The notes below the pieces were generated by a model that had not been told where the DNA came from, did not search any database, and saw only the letters and a program-made list of their open reading frames with translations. A DNA stretch of 64,000 nucleotides, taken from positions 19,439 to 83,438 of the forward strand of contig JANXUA010000125.1 of assembly GCA_025352085.1 (NCBI GenBank), in the 5' to 3' direction. Positions 40,676-50,157 of the stretch are shown piece after piece; the stretch's first letter is position 1, and every line of letters begins with the position of its first letter. The DNA is from Caulobacteraceae bacterium. Lineage in GTDB: Bacteria > Pseudomonadota > Alphaproteobacteria > Caulobacterales > Caulobacteraceae. Position numbers and translations under genes: made by a program.

Positions 40676-41778
40676 CGCGCGTCGCCGCTCATGAAAGCGG
40701 CCAGGGCGTCGACGACGGCGCGGTTATGCACTTCCAGCCCGATGGTGATGCGCAGATGGTGGGTCAGGCCATAGCCGGCCAGGCCGCGCAGGATCAGACC
40801 CCGCCCGGCCATGAAGGCCTCGGCCTCGGCGGCGGTCTTGCCGGGCGCGGTCGGAAAGCTGACCATGATGAAATTGGCCGAGGACGGCGTGACCTCCAGC
40901 CCCAGGCCGCCCAATTGCTGGGTCAGCCAGGGGCGCCATTGCTCGATCAGGGCCAGGGACTTTTCCTGAAACTCGGTGTCGGCCAGGGCGGCGACGGCGG
41001 CGGCCTGCCCGGCGATCGAGGTGTTGAACGGCAGGCGGATGCGATCGATCGCCTCGGCCACCGCCGCCGGTGCATAGGCCCAGCCGACGCGCAGGGAGGC
41101 CAGGCCATGCAGCTTCGAGAAGGTGTGGGTGACGACGACATTGGCGGCGTCCCGGGCCAGATCCAGGCCGTCGTTGAAGCCAGGATCGGTGTTGAACTCG
41201 GCGTAGGCCCCGTCGAGCACCAGCAAAACATTACCCGGCAGGCCCGCGTGCAGGCGCGCCACCTCGTCGGCGGTGATGAAGGTGCCGGTCGGATTGGCCG
41301 GATTGGCGAGGAAGACCAGCCGCGTGCGCTCATCGACGGCGGCTAGCAGGGCGTCGACGTCGATGCGATAATTGTGTTCGGGCGCGAACCTGACCTCGCC
41401 CTCATTGGCCCGCGCGCCGATGGCGTAGGCGCCAAAACCCCACTCGCCCTGGACGATATTGTCGCCGGCGCGCAGGAACACCTGGTTCAAGAGGGCGAAG
41501 ATCTCGTCGGTGCCGCAGCCGAGGATCAACCGGTTGGGTTCAATGCGATACTTTTCGGCCAGGGCGGCGCGCAAGGCCCCGCCGCGACCGTCGGGATACC
41601 GGCCAAGGTTTTCCGCCGCCGCGACAAAGGCTTCCTTCGCGTGCGGGCTGCAGCCCAGAATGTTCTCGTTGGCCGACAGCTTGACCGGATCGATCACGCC
41701 GTCGGCCCCCGATTTGCCCGGCGTATAGGGGTTGATGTCGAGAATCCCGGGGCGGGGTGTGGGAGTGGCGTCGGTCAT
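40672..41778 (-). CDS. hisC: Histidinol-phosphate aminotransferase
   Basis: KLSANENILGCSPHAKEAF, YPDGRGGALRAALAEKY, LANPANPTGTFI, THTFSKLHGLASLRVGWAYA. Confidence 0.95.
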   Translation of the reverse strand: MTDATPTPRPGILDINPYTPGKSGADGVIDPVKLSANENILGCSPHAKEAFVAAAENLGRYPDGRGGALRAALAEKYRIEPNRLILGCGTDEIFALLNQVFLRAGDNIVQGEWGFGAYAIGARANEGEVRFAPEHNYRIDVDALLAAVDERTRLVFLANPANPTGTFITADEVARLHAGLPGNVLLVLDGAYAEFNTDPGFNDGLDLARDAANVVVTHTFSKLHGLASLRVGWAYAPAAVAEAIDRIRLPFNTSIAGQAAAVAALADTEFQEKSLALIEQWRPWLTQQLGGLGLEVTPSSANFIMVSFPTAPGKTAAEAEAFMAGRGLILRGLAGYGLTHHLRITIGLEVHNRAVVDALAAFMSGDAR

Positions 41779-42578
41779 GGCGGGGCGGTATGGCGAGGAA
41801 GGGGGCGGGGGTCAACAATGCCCCACGCGAAGGGCGAGTGCGGCGGGTCGTCCAAGCGCCGTATGTGCAACGTTCCGCCGGCCTTTGCCCATGACTGGAA
41901 AGCGTCGGAAAAATTGCGCCCGCGAAGCGCCCGGGCGTGGGTGTATGTCGCGTCAAAAATCGAGGTCTCCGGTGGTTCCATCCCCGCCGATGTGCGCGCC
42001 TGGTCCAACTCAATAAAAAGCGCCCCCTGATCGTTAGGGCCGGCCTTGGCGTGCAGATGAAACTCTGCAGCAGTGGACATCCAAACCGGTTGTGCACCCG
42101 CATTGGTGCCAACTCGCAACCCTATACCCTCGACGGAAATGCGTGGGGGCACGGCGCCGAAGTCGGAAAGGCTTCCACGCAATACCTTCGCCGTTACGAA
42201 CTCCAGATCGCCGTTTGGCCGGGTGATCACCACCCCCATCGGCGCGAGCATCACCCAATGGGTCGGCGCGGAAATATAGGCCTGAGCCTTGAGCACCGGC
42301 GCTGCAATTGACCAGCCAGACGCCTCGCCCCACCGCGCGTTCTGCAAATCGACGTTCAATCGAAACGGAAACCCCGACACCGTCCGGCTCGACCAGTCCA
42401 GCCGCCAGCCGGTCTGGGCCATCGACGCGCGCGCCGCGTCCATTCGTCGTTCGGTTTCGCCTTTCAGCCACACCCAACCAAGGCTCCAGGCGACGACGAA
42501 CACGACCGCTAATCCCCACGGAATGATCAAGCCCAGGCGACGGGGTTTGCGGGCGGGGCGGTTGTCGGGCAGGGTCAT
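41775..42578 (-). CDS. DUF2125 family protein, possibly C-terminally shortened
   Basis: WSLGWVWLKGETERRMDAARASMAQTGWRLDWSSRTVSGFPFRLNVDLQNARW; stop overlaps the hisC start (ATGA). Confidence 0.8.
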   Translation of the reverse strand: MTLPDNRPARKPRRLGLIIPWGLAVVFVVAWSLGWVWLKGETERRMDAARASMAQTGWRLDWSSRTVSGFPFRLNVDLQNARWGEASGWSIAAPVLKAQAYISAPTHWVMLAPMGVVITRPNGDLEFVTAKVLRGSLSDFGAVPPRISVEGIGLRVGTNAGAQPVWMSTAAEFHLHAKAGPNDQGALFIELDQARTSAGMEPPETSIFDATYTHARALRGRNFSDAFQSWAKAGGTLHIRRLDDPPHSPFAWGIVDPRPLPRHTAPP

Positions 42579-42610
42579 GCGGGATTCGAAGCGACGGGAA
42601 CTCTAGAGGG

Positions 42611-43189
42611 ATGGCGGTGGAAGAGCCCGGCGAGCTTTGGGTGTTCGGTTACGGCTCGCTGATGTGGCGACCGGGATTCGACTATGTAGAGCGCCAGAGC
42701 GCCGTCCTCCATGGCCGCCGGCGGGCCTTCTGCATTTATTCGGTGCATCATCGCGGCACGCCGGCGCGGCCGGGCCTGGTTCTGGGCCTGGCGGCGGGCG
42801 GCGCGGTGCGCGGCGCGGCCTATCGCATCGCGCCCGCCGACTGGCACGCCGTCCACGCCTATCTGATGGAGCGTGAACAGCCGACCGAGACCTATGTCGA
42901 GGCCTACGCCGAGGTGCTCCTCACCGACGGCCGCCGCGCCCGCGCCCTCACCTTCCTGTCCGATCGCGGCCATCCGCAATGGGCCGGCGCCTTGAGCCAC
43001 GAGGCCCAGGCCGACCTGATCGCCGGCGCGCGCGGCCTGTCGGGGCGCAATATCGACTATCTGCGCGATCTGGTGGAGCATTTGCACGACGAAGGGATAC
43101 GCGACCACGGCATGGAGCGCCTACTGGCGTTGGTGGAGGCGCGCGAGCCTAAAAACCCCCTCCTCTTTATGGGGAGGGTCGAGACGTAG
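42611..43189 (+). CDS. Gamma-glutamylcyclotransferase (ChaC-like)
   Basis: LWVFGYGSLMWRPGFDYVERQSAVLHGRRRAFCIYSVHHRGTPARPGLVLGL; C-terminal PLLFMGRVET* is encoded by repeat copy 5. Confidence 0.93.
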   Translation: MAVEEPGELWVFGYGSLMWRPGFDYVERQSAVLHGRRRAFCIYSVHHRGTPARPGLVLGLAAGGAVRGAAYRIAPADWHAVHAYLMEREQPTETYVEAYAEVLLTDGRRARALTFLSDRGHPQWAGALSHEAQADLIAGARGLSGRNIDYLRDLVEHLHDEGIRDHGMERLLALVEAREPKNPLLFMGRVET

Positions 43190-43291
43190 CGGAGCGAAGT
43201 CCGGGGTGGGGAAGTCTCCTCAGACACAACACGTGCGCCAAGATCCCCACCCCGCTCGCTTCGCGAGTCGCCCTCCCCATAAAGGGGAGGG
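43157..43291. repeat. Dispersed hairpin-ended repeat, copy 5 (convergent gap; overlaps the ChaC-like C-terminus)
   Basis: cccctcctctttatggggagggtcgagacgtagcggagcgaagtccggggtgggg ... ccccaccccgctcgcttcgcgagtcgccctccccataaaggggaggg. Confidence 0.93.
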
Positions 43292-43299
43292 AAAGAGTG

Positions 43300-44007
43300 C
43301 TACTCCCCCAACAACGCCCGCGACCCCGTCTCCAACCGCTCCTCCAGAACCCGCATGAACTCGGCGCGCGGCAGGCCGGGCGGGATGGGTTCGAGGAATT
43401 CATAGACGATCACGCCGGGTCGACGAATAAAGCCGTGCGCCGGCCAGTGCGTGCCGGAATTGGTGGCCAGCGGGATGCAGGCGAGGCCCTCGGCGCGGTA
43501 GAGGGCGGCGATGCCGGGGTGGTATTCGCCGGTCTCGCCCGGCGCGACGCGCGTGCCCTCGGGATAGATCACCAGTTGCCGACCCGCCGCCAGCGCCGCC
43601 TTGCCGTCGGTGAGGAGTTTGCGCAGGGCCAGGGACCCGCCCTCGCGGTCGACCACGATCATGTCGACCTTGGCGCAATACCAGCCGTAGAAAGGGACGC
43701 GCGTCAGCTCCTTTTTCATCACATAACAGGCGTCGGGCAGGATCACGAACGGGCCCATGGTGTCGAACATGCACTGGTGCTTGGCGCCGATCAGGGCCGC
43801 GCCCGTGGGCAGGTGCTCCAGGCCGCGAAACTCGACGCGGACGCCGCATGTGGGGCCCAGGATGGCCAGCACGCCGCGCCCCCAGAATTTCATGGCGCCC
43901 AGCATCCAGCCCCGCGGGGCCAGCAGCAGCGGGATCATCGCCAGCCCGACGATCAGGGACCACAGGTAGAAAACGGCCACGAAGACCAGCGAACGGGCCG
44001 CGATCAT
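43300..44007 (-). CDS. plsC: 1-acyl-sn-glycerol-3-phosphate acyltransferase
   Basis: GAALIGAKHQCMFDTMGPFV, QLVIYPEGTRVAPGETGEYHPGIAALYR; start overlaps upstream stop. Confidence 0.93.
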   Translation of the reverse strand: MIAARSLVFVAVFYLWSLIVGLAMIPLLLAPRGWMLGAMKFWGRGVLAILGPTCGVRVEFRGLEHLPTGAALIGAKHQCMFDTMGPFVILPDACYVMKKELTRVPFYGWYCAKVDMIVVDREGGSLALRKLLTDGKAALAAGRQLVIYPEGTRVAPGETGEYHPGIAALYRAEGLACIPLATNSGTHWPAHGFIRRPGVIVYEFLEPIPPGLPRAEFMRVLEERLETGSRALLGE

Positions 44008-44612
44008 GCGCCCGTCGCTGTCTTGTCGGGGCCGCCCAGGCCGATAAACCACTCGCTGGCCAGGGCGGCGAGGAATTTGTCGTATTCGACGATCATCCGC
44101 CGCGCGCCCTGCGACGTGGCGCGCCAGTTGCGCACGTCCAGCTCCGCGGTCGCCACCGGATAGGCGGTGATGCGGACGCCCGGCAAGACGGCGTTAAGCT
44201 CGAGCATGGCGCGGGGCATGTGATAGTCGGCGGTGACCAGGATCAGGCTCGAAAAGCCCATCGCATGGGTCCATTCGGCCGCCTCGCGGGCGTTGCCGAT
44301 GGTGTCGGCGGCGGCGTAGCCAAGGTCCACGCAGCAGTCGAACACCGGCTTGGCGGCGCCAGTCACGCCCCACAGATCGCTGCGGCGCGCCTGCAGATTG
44401 ACCCCGGACACCAGCAGGCGTTGGCCGAGGCCGCTTTGCAGCAGGTTGGTGGCCGCCGCCAGGCGCAGGTCCGATCCCCCGGTCAGCGCGACGATGCCGT
44501 CGGCCGCCGCCGGCGTGTCGGCGGGTGTCAGCCGCGTGACCCGGTCGGCGAAGGTCAGCAGGCCCGCCGTCCAGATCAGCAGGCCGGTCAGCAGGGCCGT
44601 CAATCCTTTCAT
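44004..44612 (-). CDS. YdcF/ElyC family (DUF218) protein
   Basis: ADGIVALTGGSDLRLAAATNLLQSGLGQRLLVSGVN, TIGNAREAAEWTHAMGFSSLILVTADYHMPRAMLEL. Confidence 0.92.
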   Translation of the reverse strand: MKGLTALLTGLLIWTAGLLTFADRVTRLTPADTPAAADGIVALTGGSDLRLAAATNLLQSGLGQRLLVSGVNLQARRSDLWGVTGAAKPVFDCCVDLGYAAADTIGNAREAAEWTHAMGFSSLILVTADYHMPRAMLELNAVLPGVRITAYPVATAELDVRNWRATSQGARRMIVEYDKFLAALASEWFIGLGGPDKTATGA

Positions 44613-44650
44613 ATCTGGCCTTTCATATCTGGCCCATCATATCGCGCCCT

Positions 44651-45523
44651 TCACGTCAGTCGCCTTAAGGCGCCGCCCGCGCCCAGACGGGCAAACACCC
44701 AACCGATCAGGCCGGCGATCAGCGGCCAGGGCAAGGCCGCCAACAAATCCCAATCATCCAACGCCAGGGCGGTGAACCACGGACGCGCGAACCGATCCGC
44801 GCCCCACAGGATCAGGGCGACCGCCAGCACCGCGCCGATCAGACCGCCGATAGTCGCCGACATGCTCACCGGACCTGGGAACTGGGCGGCCATGAATCGC
44901 TGCGTCGCGCCAAGACTCCTCAGCAAGGACATGCGGCCGCGCACGCGCCTGACCCCAATCCGCGCGGCGTGCGCCGCCAGGGCGGCGATGACGATCAAGA
45001 CCGCCAGCAGGGCCGCCGCCAGAGCGCCGGCGGCGATCAGGGCGGCGCGTTCAATCGGCGCGTTTTGGGTCCGGTGATCGTCATAGCGGGCCACAATGGC
45101 CTGGGCGGCGACGGGCGTGGCCAGATCGGCCTGCGTGACTTTGGCCCCGGGTCTCAGGCGGACGATGAGAAAGCGCGGCGCATCGACGCCCTGGCCCGCG
45201 GCGTCCATCAGGCCGCCGATCAGCGCGTCGTTGGGCGTCGGATCTTGGATCTGGACGCCGGCGACGCCGGCGTGGCGCCCCAGCAGGTCTTCGATGCGCG
45301 CGGCGGCGGCTTCGGAGGTTTCCAACCCATGGCCAAGGGCGGCGATGGTGATCGATTCGCCCCATTGCGCGCGCCAGGCCGTTCCGGCGCGGACGCCTGC
45401 CATGCCGATGATCGAGGCCGCCGCGCCGATCAGGGTCACAGCCAGGACGGCCATCCACAAGCCCATGCCGGTGGAGCGCGGCGCGAGCGGCGCGGGTCGC
45501 CAGCGGGCGACGTTCAGGCTCAC
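44651..45523 (-). CDS. ftsX: Cell division protein FtsX
   Basis: Four TM segments with periplasmic domain; GRMSLLRSLGATQRFMAAQFPGPVSMSATIGGLIGAVLA; adjacent to ftsE. Confidence 0.88.
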   Translation of the reverse strand: MSLNVARWRPAPLAPRSTGMGLWMAVLAVTLIGAAASIIGMAGVRAGTAWRAQWGESITIAALGHGLETSEAAAARIEDLLGRHAGVAGVQIQDPTPNDALIGGLMDAAGQGVDAPRFLIVRLRPGAKVTQADLATPVAAQAIVARYDDHRTQNAPIERAALIAAGALAAALLAVLIVIAALAAHAARIGVRRVRGRMSLLRSLGATQRFMAAQFPGPVSMSATIGGLIGAVLAVALILWGADRFARPWFTALALDDWDLLAALPWPLIAGLIGWVFARLGAGGALRRLT

Positions 45524-46257
45524 GCCGGGTCCTCTTCGTGCGGGTCGCGCGCGGCGTGCGGGACCAGCGACATGACCGTCCCGCCCGCGTCGCCCAGAAG
45601 ATCGGCCCGGCGGCTGGCGACCAGGACGGTGGCGCCGACATGGTGCATGTCGATCAGGGGTCCCAGGACGGCCGCCGCCGCCTTACCCTCCAACTCGCCG
45701 GTGGGCTCGTCGGCGATGATCAGAGTCGGTCGATTGACCAGAGCCCGCGCGAGCGCCAGGCGGCGCTGATCGAGGGGCGACAGGCGTTTGGGACGCTTGC
45801 CCATCTGGGCGGTCAGGCCCAGCCAGCCGAGCAGTTCGGCGATCTGATGACGACTGTCCTCGGCGCTGGCGCCGGTCGCGCGGACGGCCATGGCCACATT
45901 GTCGAAGGCGCTCAGGTCGTCGTCCAGGCGCAGGTCCTGAAACACCCGCCCGATGCGCCGCCGCATCAGGGGGACTTCGCGGGTCTTCAGGCGGCTCACA
46001 TCCTGACCGAACAGGTCGATGCGGCCCTGCGCGCGGCGCGAATTGAGACCGATCAGATCGAAGGCCTCCGTCTTGCCCGAGCCCGCCGGTCCGGTGAGGA
46101 GATAGAGCCCGCCCGGGTTGATGGCGAACGTGGCCTTGACGCCGCCGACGCCGCCGCCCAGCCGCACACCCTCGAACCGCACAACGGGCGGCGGGGTGGA
46201 GGCGCCTTCGTCGGCGGGGTCGGTGGGTGTTCTGGACATGGACGCTAAAATGGGCAA
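45520..46257 (-). CDS. ftsE: Cell division ATP-binding protein FtsE
   Basis: LLTGPAGSGKTEAFDLIGL (Walker A), LSPLDQRRLALARALVNRPTLIIADEPTGELE. Confidence 0.92.
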   Translation of the reverse strand: MPILASMSRTPTDPADEGASTPPPVVRFEGVRLGGGVGGVKATFAINPGGLYLLTGPAGSGKTEAFDLIGLNSRRAQGRIDLFGQDVSRLKTREVPLMRRRIGRVFQDLRLDDDLSAFDNVAMAVRATGASAEDSRHQIAELLGWLGLTAQMGKRPKRLSPLDQRRLALARALVNRPTLIIADEPTGELEGKAAAAVLGPLIDMHHVGATVLVASRRADLLGDAGGTVMSLVPHAARDPHEEDPA

Positions 46258-46296
46258 CCTCGTCTCGCCGAAACTCAGGCGTCCGGATTCGCTACC

Positions 46297-46710
46297 ATGA
46301 TACTGACCTGCCCTAACTGCGCCACAGACTTTTTAGTCCCCGATCATCAGATCGGGCCCGAAGGTCGGGAGGTGAAGTGCGACGAGTGTGGCGAAGTCTG
46401 GGTGGGCGGCGTCAAGGACCCCGCGCCGGAACCCCAATCGGCCGCCGCCGCGGTCAAATCGCCGCCGGCTTCGGCCACGCCCGAAGCGGAAACGCCCAAC
46501 GTCATGTTCGCGCCGCCCAAAGCCGCTCCGGCGCCCAAAGCCGAGCGCGGACGGATGGCTCTGGTTATCGTCCTGATGGTTCTGGCGTTGACGGCTCTGG
46601 GGTTCATCGCGTTTCAGGGCGCCGTCGTGAAGGCCTGGCCCGGGGCGGACGGGGTCTATCGCGCGATTGGACTTTCAGGAGCGCCCGCCGTTCGACCGTC
46701 GCATGGCTGA
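46297..46710 (+). CDS. MJ0042-type zinc-ribbon protein with one TM segment
   Basis: MILTCPNCATDFLVPDHQIGPEGREVKCDECGEVWVGG; TM MALVIVLMVLALTALGFIAF. Confidence 0.92.
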   Translation: MILTCPNCATDFLVPDHQIGPEGREVKCDECGEVWVGGVKDPAPEPQSAAAAVKSPPASATPEAETPNVMFAPPKAAPAPKAERGRMALVIVLMVLALTALGFIAFQGAVVKAWPGADGVYRAIGLSGAPAVRPSHG

Positions 46711-47248
46711 AACGCCGGGCGGGATTGAGGTCCTGCTGCCGGCGGATGAGGTCGCCGCCAAGGTCAAGGACTTGGCCGCGCGTCTGGCGCCGGTCCTTCC
46801 CGACGACACCGTGGCGATCACGCTTCTGCTCGGCGGTCTGTGGTTCGCCGCCGACCTGACCCGCGCCCTGGCCGATCTTGGCCGTCCCGTCGCGTTCGAC
46901 GCCCTGTGGCTGTCGTCCTACGGCGACGCGCGGACCAGCACCGGCCTTTGCGCGGTCCACGCGGGCCTGCAGCGACCGATCGGCGGCCGCCACGCCCTGA
47001 TCATCGATGACGTGTTCGACAGCGGCGCGTCGCTTGCCCAAGCCGTCGGCTCGATCCGAAACGCCGGCGCCCGCGCCGTCACCACCGCCGTGTTCGCCCG
47101 CAAACCCTGGCCCAGTCCCCGCGAACTCGCGCCGGACCATGTGGCGTGGGAAGCGCCGGCGCGGTTCCTGGTCGGCTACGGCATGGACGCGGCAGGCGAA
47201 TGGCGCGGGCTGCCGTATGTGGGGGTGTTGGGGGAGGCGACACGCTAG
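46703..47248 (+). CDS. Phosphoribosyltransferase (hypoxanthine PRT-like)
   Basis: FDALWLSSYGDARTSTG, PRPP motif HALIIDDVFDSGASLAQAV; ATG overlaps the previous stop. Confidence 0.92.
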   Translation: MAETPGGIEVLLPADEVAAKVKDLAARLAPVLPDDTVAITLLLGGLWFAADLTRALADLGRPVAFDALWLSSYGDARTSTGLCAVHAGLQRPIGGRHALIIDDVFDSGASLAQAVGSIRNAGARAVTTAVFARKPWPSPRELAPDHVAWEAPARFLVGYGMDAAGEWRGLPYVGVLGEATR

Positions 47249-47266
47249 GGTCGGCGCCTTAGCGTT

Positions 47267-48499
47267 TCAGGCGTCGCCCAGGACGTGCGCGCGGTGCTCG
47301 GGGGTGAACATCTCCGGCGGCAGGGTCTCGGGACCGGCCATGATCGCGAAGACCCGGGCGCCGAGCATGGGGTCGGCCTTGGCGCGCCCGTGGTAGCGGG
47401 CGCGGCGCTCGCGCGCGACGGCGCCGAACTCGGCCTCCAGGGTCGCGGTGAGAGCGGCGGCGAAGCGAAGGCGGCGCATGCGTTCGGCGCGCTCTTGGCC
47501 ATAGGCTTCGAAAATATCGGCGTTCCAATTAGCATTGGCGGTCAGGATGTCCGCGACCATCCGCACATCGCGATAGGAGATTGACAGGCCCAGCCCGATG
47601 ATCGGGTCGTTCCAACCGGCGGCGTCGCCGATCAGCACCACGCCTTGCGCATACGGTTGATCGGTCCAGCTGTCATGGTTGAAATAGGCCAGCAGCGGCC
47701 CCGCCGGGCGACCGGCGGCGATGGCGCGATTCTTCGGCGCGCTTGGCATGCGAAAGGCGTCGAGAAAGGCGCGCGGTCCCTCGGGCCCGGCAAAGCGGCG
47801 GCGCTGGTCGAGCGAAAAGCTGCCATAGATCCGCGCCCGCGCCTGGCCCTGGGGGAAGGTCAAGAAGGCAAAATCCCCTTCCGTGCCGATGGCCTGAAGG
47901 TCGTCGTCCCATTCGGGCACGCCGTCGATCAGCAGGCCGGCGAACATGTGGTGCGGCTGATCTTGATGCAGCGCCACGCCCGCCGCCTCGCGCACGCCCG
48001 ACGCGCGGCCGTCGGCGCCGACGATCAGGCGGGCGTTCACACTCTGCGTTTCGCCCGCGTGAGTGAAGGTGACGCAGGGCGTGACGCCGAAGGTCAGGGC
48101 GCCGACCTCGACGCCGCGCCGCATGTCCGCCCCCGCCGCGCCGGCCGCGTCGAACAGGGTCTGGCAGTGATGCGGATGGCCGATGCATAGAGGTCCGGGC
48201 ACCCCTTGCACGAACATCGACAGCGGCAGCTCCTCGATCTCGTCGGGCGGGACGGTCTCGTCAAAGGTGGCGTGGCGCGTCAAATGATGGCCGCCGGCGC
48301 CGACCAGCAGATCGTAAAGCCCCAGCCGCCGTGTCTCGGCCACGCCCCACGGGGCGATCCACTCGCCGCGCACGCGGTCGGCGAAGACGGTGGAGGCCTC
48401 CAGAACCAACACTGAGCGCCCGGCCCTGGCCATCGTCGCCGCCAGCGCCGAACCGGCGATCCCGCCGCCGATGATCACCAGATCGTAGGCTTGGGTCAT
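47267..48499 (-). CDS. FAD-dependent oxidoreductase
   Basis: YDLVIIGGGIAGSALAATMARAGRSVLVLEAS; LIVGADGRASGVREAAGV; GVVLIGDAAGWNDPIIGLGLSISYRDVRMVADIL. Confidence 0.95.
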   Translation of the reverse strand: MTQAYDLVIIGGGIAGSALAATMARAGRSVLVLEASTVFADRVRGEWIAPWGVAETRRLGLYDLLVGAGGHHLTRHATFDETVPPDEIEELPLSMFVQGVPGPLCIGHPHHCQTLFDAAGAAGADMRRGVEVGALTFGVTPCVTFTHAGETQSVNARLIVGADGRASGVREAAGVALHQDQPHHMFAGLLIDGVPEWDDDLQAIGTEGDFAFLTFPQGQARARIYGSFSLDQRRRFAGPEGPRAFLDAFRMPSAPKNRAIAAGRPAGPLLAYFNHDSWTDQPYAQGVVLIGDAAGWNDPIIGLGLSISYRDVRMVADILTANANWNADIFEAYGQERAERMRRLRFAAALTATLEAEFGAVARERRARYHGRAKADPMLGARVFAIMAGPETLPPEMFTPEHRAHVLGDA

Positions 48500-48562
48500 G
48501 GCTCGGGCTCCTCGATCGCGGATGGTCTGGACGCCGAACTATTGTCTAGGAAATCGCGCCGC

Positions 48563-49834
48563 CTAAAGCCAGGGCGCCCGCGTCTCGCGGCTGAGCATTT
48601 CCTCATAGCTCGGCCGTGCCCGCACCACCGCGAAAGCGTCGCCCCGGACCAGGACTTCGGGGATCAGCGGGCGGGTGTTGTATTCGCTGGACATCACCGC
48701 GCCATAGGCGCCGGCGGACATGAAGGCGACCAGATCGTCGCCTTCGAGGGGCGCCAGCAGGCGGTCGCGGGTGAAGGTGTCGCCGGTCTCGCACACCGGG
48801 CCGACGACGTCATAGCTGACCGCCGCGCCGGGGCGCGGCGCGACCGGGCGAATGTCGTGATAGGCCTCGTACATGGCCGGGCGGATCAGGTCGTTCATGG
48901 CCGCGTCGAGCACCGCGAATCGGCGTCCGTCCGGGCGTTCGTGCACATGGATCACCCGCGCGACGAGCACGCCGGCGTTGGCGGCGATCACCCGGCCGGG
49001 CTCGAAAGCGAGCTCGACGTCCAAACCCCCGACCACCGACGCCGCCATGGCCGCGAAGGCCCGCGGCGACGGTGGTTCGGGATTGTTGAAATAGGAGACG
49101 CCCAGGCCGCCGCCCAGATCGAGCCGTTCGACCGTCCAACCCTGGGCGCGCAGGCGAAGCACAAGATCGCGCATCACCCCGAAGGCCGCTTCGAGCGGGG
49201 CCAGATCGGTGATCTGACTGCCGATGTGACAGGCGAGGCCGACGGCGTTCAGGGCGTCATCCGTTTCGGCCAACCGATAAAGCCGCTCGGCTTCGGCCAA
49301 CGAGACGCCAAACTTGCTCTCATGCCCGCCGGTGGAGATCTTGGCGTGGCCGCCGGCGCCGACATCCGGATTGACCCGGATGACCACCGCGGGCCTGACG
49401 CCCACGGCGCGGGCGACGCCGGTGAGGCGTTTGAGCTCGGGCTCGGATTCGACGTTGATCTGGGCGACGCCCGCCTTGAGCGCGAAGGCGAGCTCCTCGC
49501 TGGTCTTGCCCACGCCGGAAAACACGATCCGCTCCGGCGGGATGCCGGCGGCGAGGGCGCGGCGGATCTCGCCTTGGCTGACGGTGTCGGCCCCCGCGCC
49601 GAGCCTGGCCAGGGTGGCCAGGACCGACAGGTTGGAATTGGCCTTGACCGCATAGGCGATGGCGGGCGAGCCCAGCGCCGGATGGGCGGTGAGGGCGTCT
49701 CTGAACACCTGATAATGCCGCTCCAGCGTCGCCGATGAATAGACGTAGACCGGCGTCCCGACCGCCCGCGCGATCGCGGCCAGCGATACGCTCTCACACG
49801 CGAGCGCACCCTCCCGAAGATCGAAATGGTTCAT
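48563..49834 (-). CDS. lysA: Diaminopimelate decarboxylase
   Basis: TPVYVYSSATLERHY, AYAVKANSNLSVLATLARLGAGADTVSQGEIRRAL, VGPVCETGDTFTRDRLL. Confidence 0.97.
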   Translation of the reverse strand: MNHFDLREGALACESVSLAAIARAVGTPVYVYSSATLERHYQVFRDALTAHPALGSPAIAYAVKANSNLSVLATLARLGAGADTVSQGEIRRALAAGIPPERIVFSGVGKTSEELAFALKAGVAQINVESEPELKRLTGVARAVGVRPAVVIRVNPDVGAGGHAKISTGGHESKFGVSLAEAERLYRLAETDDALNAVGLACHIGSQITDLAPLEAAFGVMRDLVLRLRAQGWTVERLDLGGGLGVSYFNNPEPPSPRAFAAMAASVVGGLDVELAFEPGRVIAANAGVLVARVIHVHERPDGRRFAVLDAAMNDLIRPAMYEAYHDIRPVAPRPGAAVSYDVVGPVCETGDTFTRDRLLAPLEGDDLVAFMSAGAYGAVMSSEYNTRPLIPEVLVRGDAFAVVRARPSYEEMLSRETRAPWL

Positions 49835-50157
49835 GGCGGATGGTTGAACGGGTCGGGCAGGACGCCTTGTGGACCGGGAGCGTTGGGCGCCGTCGGCGCG
49901 CCGGGAATCGGCAGATAGCGCGACGGGCCCGGATCGGCGTTGGGGTCGTAACGCCGGTCGTCCGGCAGCGTCTCGATCTGGCTGTCGTCCCTCTTGCTCT
50001 GGGCGGCCGCGGCTTCGGCGGCCTTGCGCGCCCGATAGTCGGCCTTGGCCTTCTCGCCGTAGAGCGGCGCCGGCTGGTCCAGAGAACCGACCTTGCCACA
50101 GGCCGTCAGGGCCAGGGCCGACGCGGCGATGATGAGCAGAGCGGACGTGCGGGTCAT
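49831..50157 (-). CDS. Small LptM/YifL-like lipoprotein
   Basis: [28 protein letters not shown]: lipobox plus LptM-like CGxxGxLxxP; sits between argH and lysA. Confidence 0.8.
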   Translation of the reverse strand: MTRTSALLIIAASALALTACGKVGSLDQPAPLYGEKAKADYRARKAAEAAAAQSKRDDSQIETLPDDRRYDPNADPGPSRYLPIPGAPTAPNAPGPQGVLPDPFNHPP

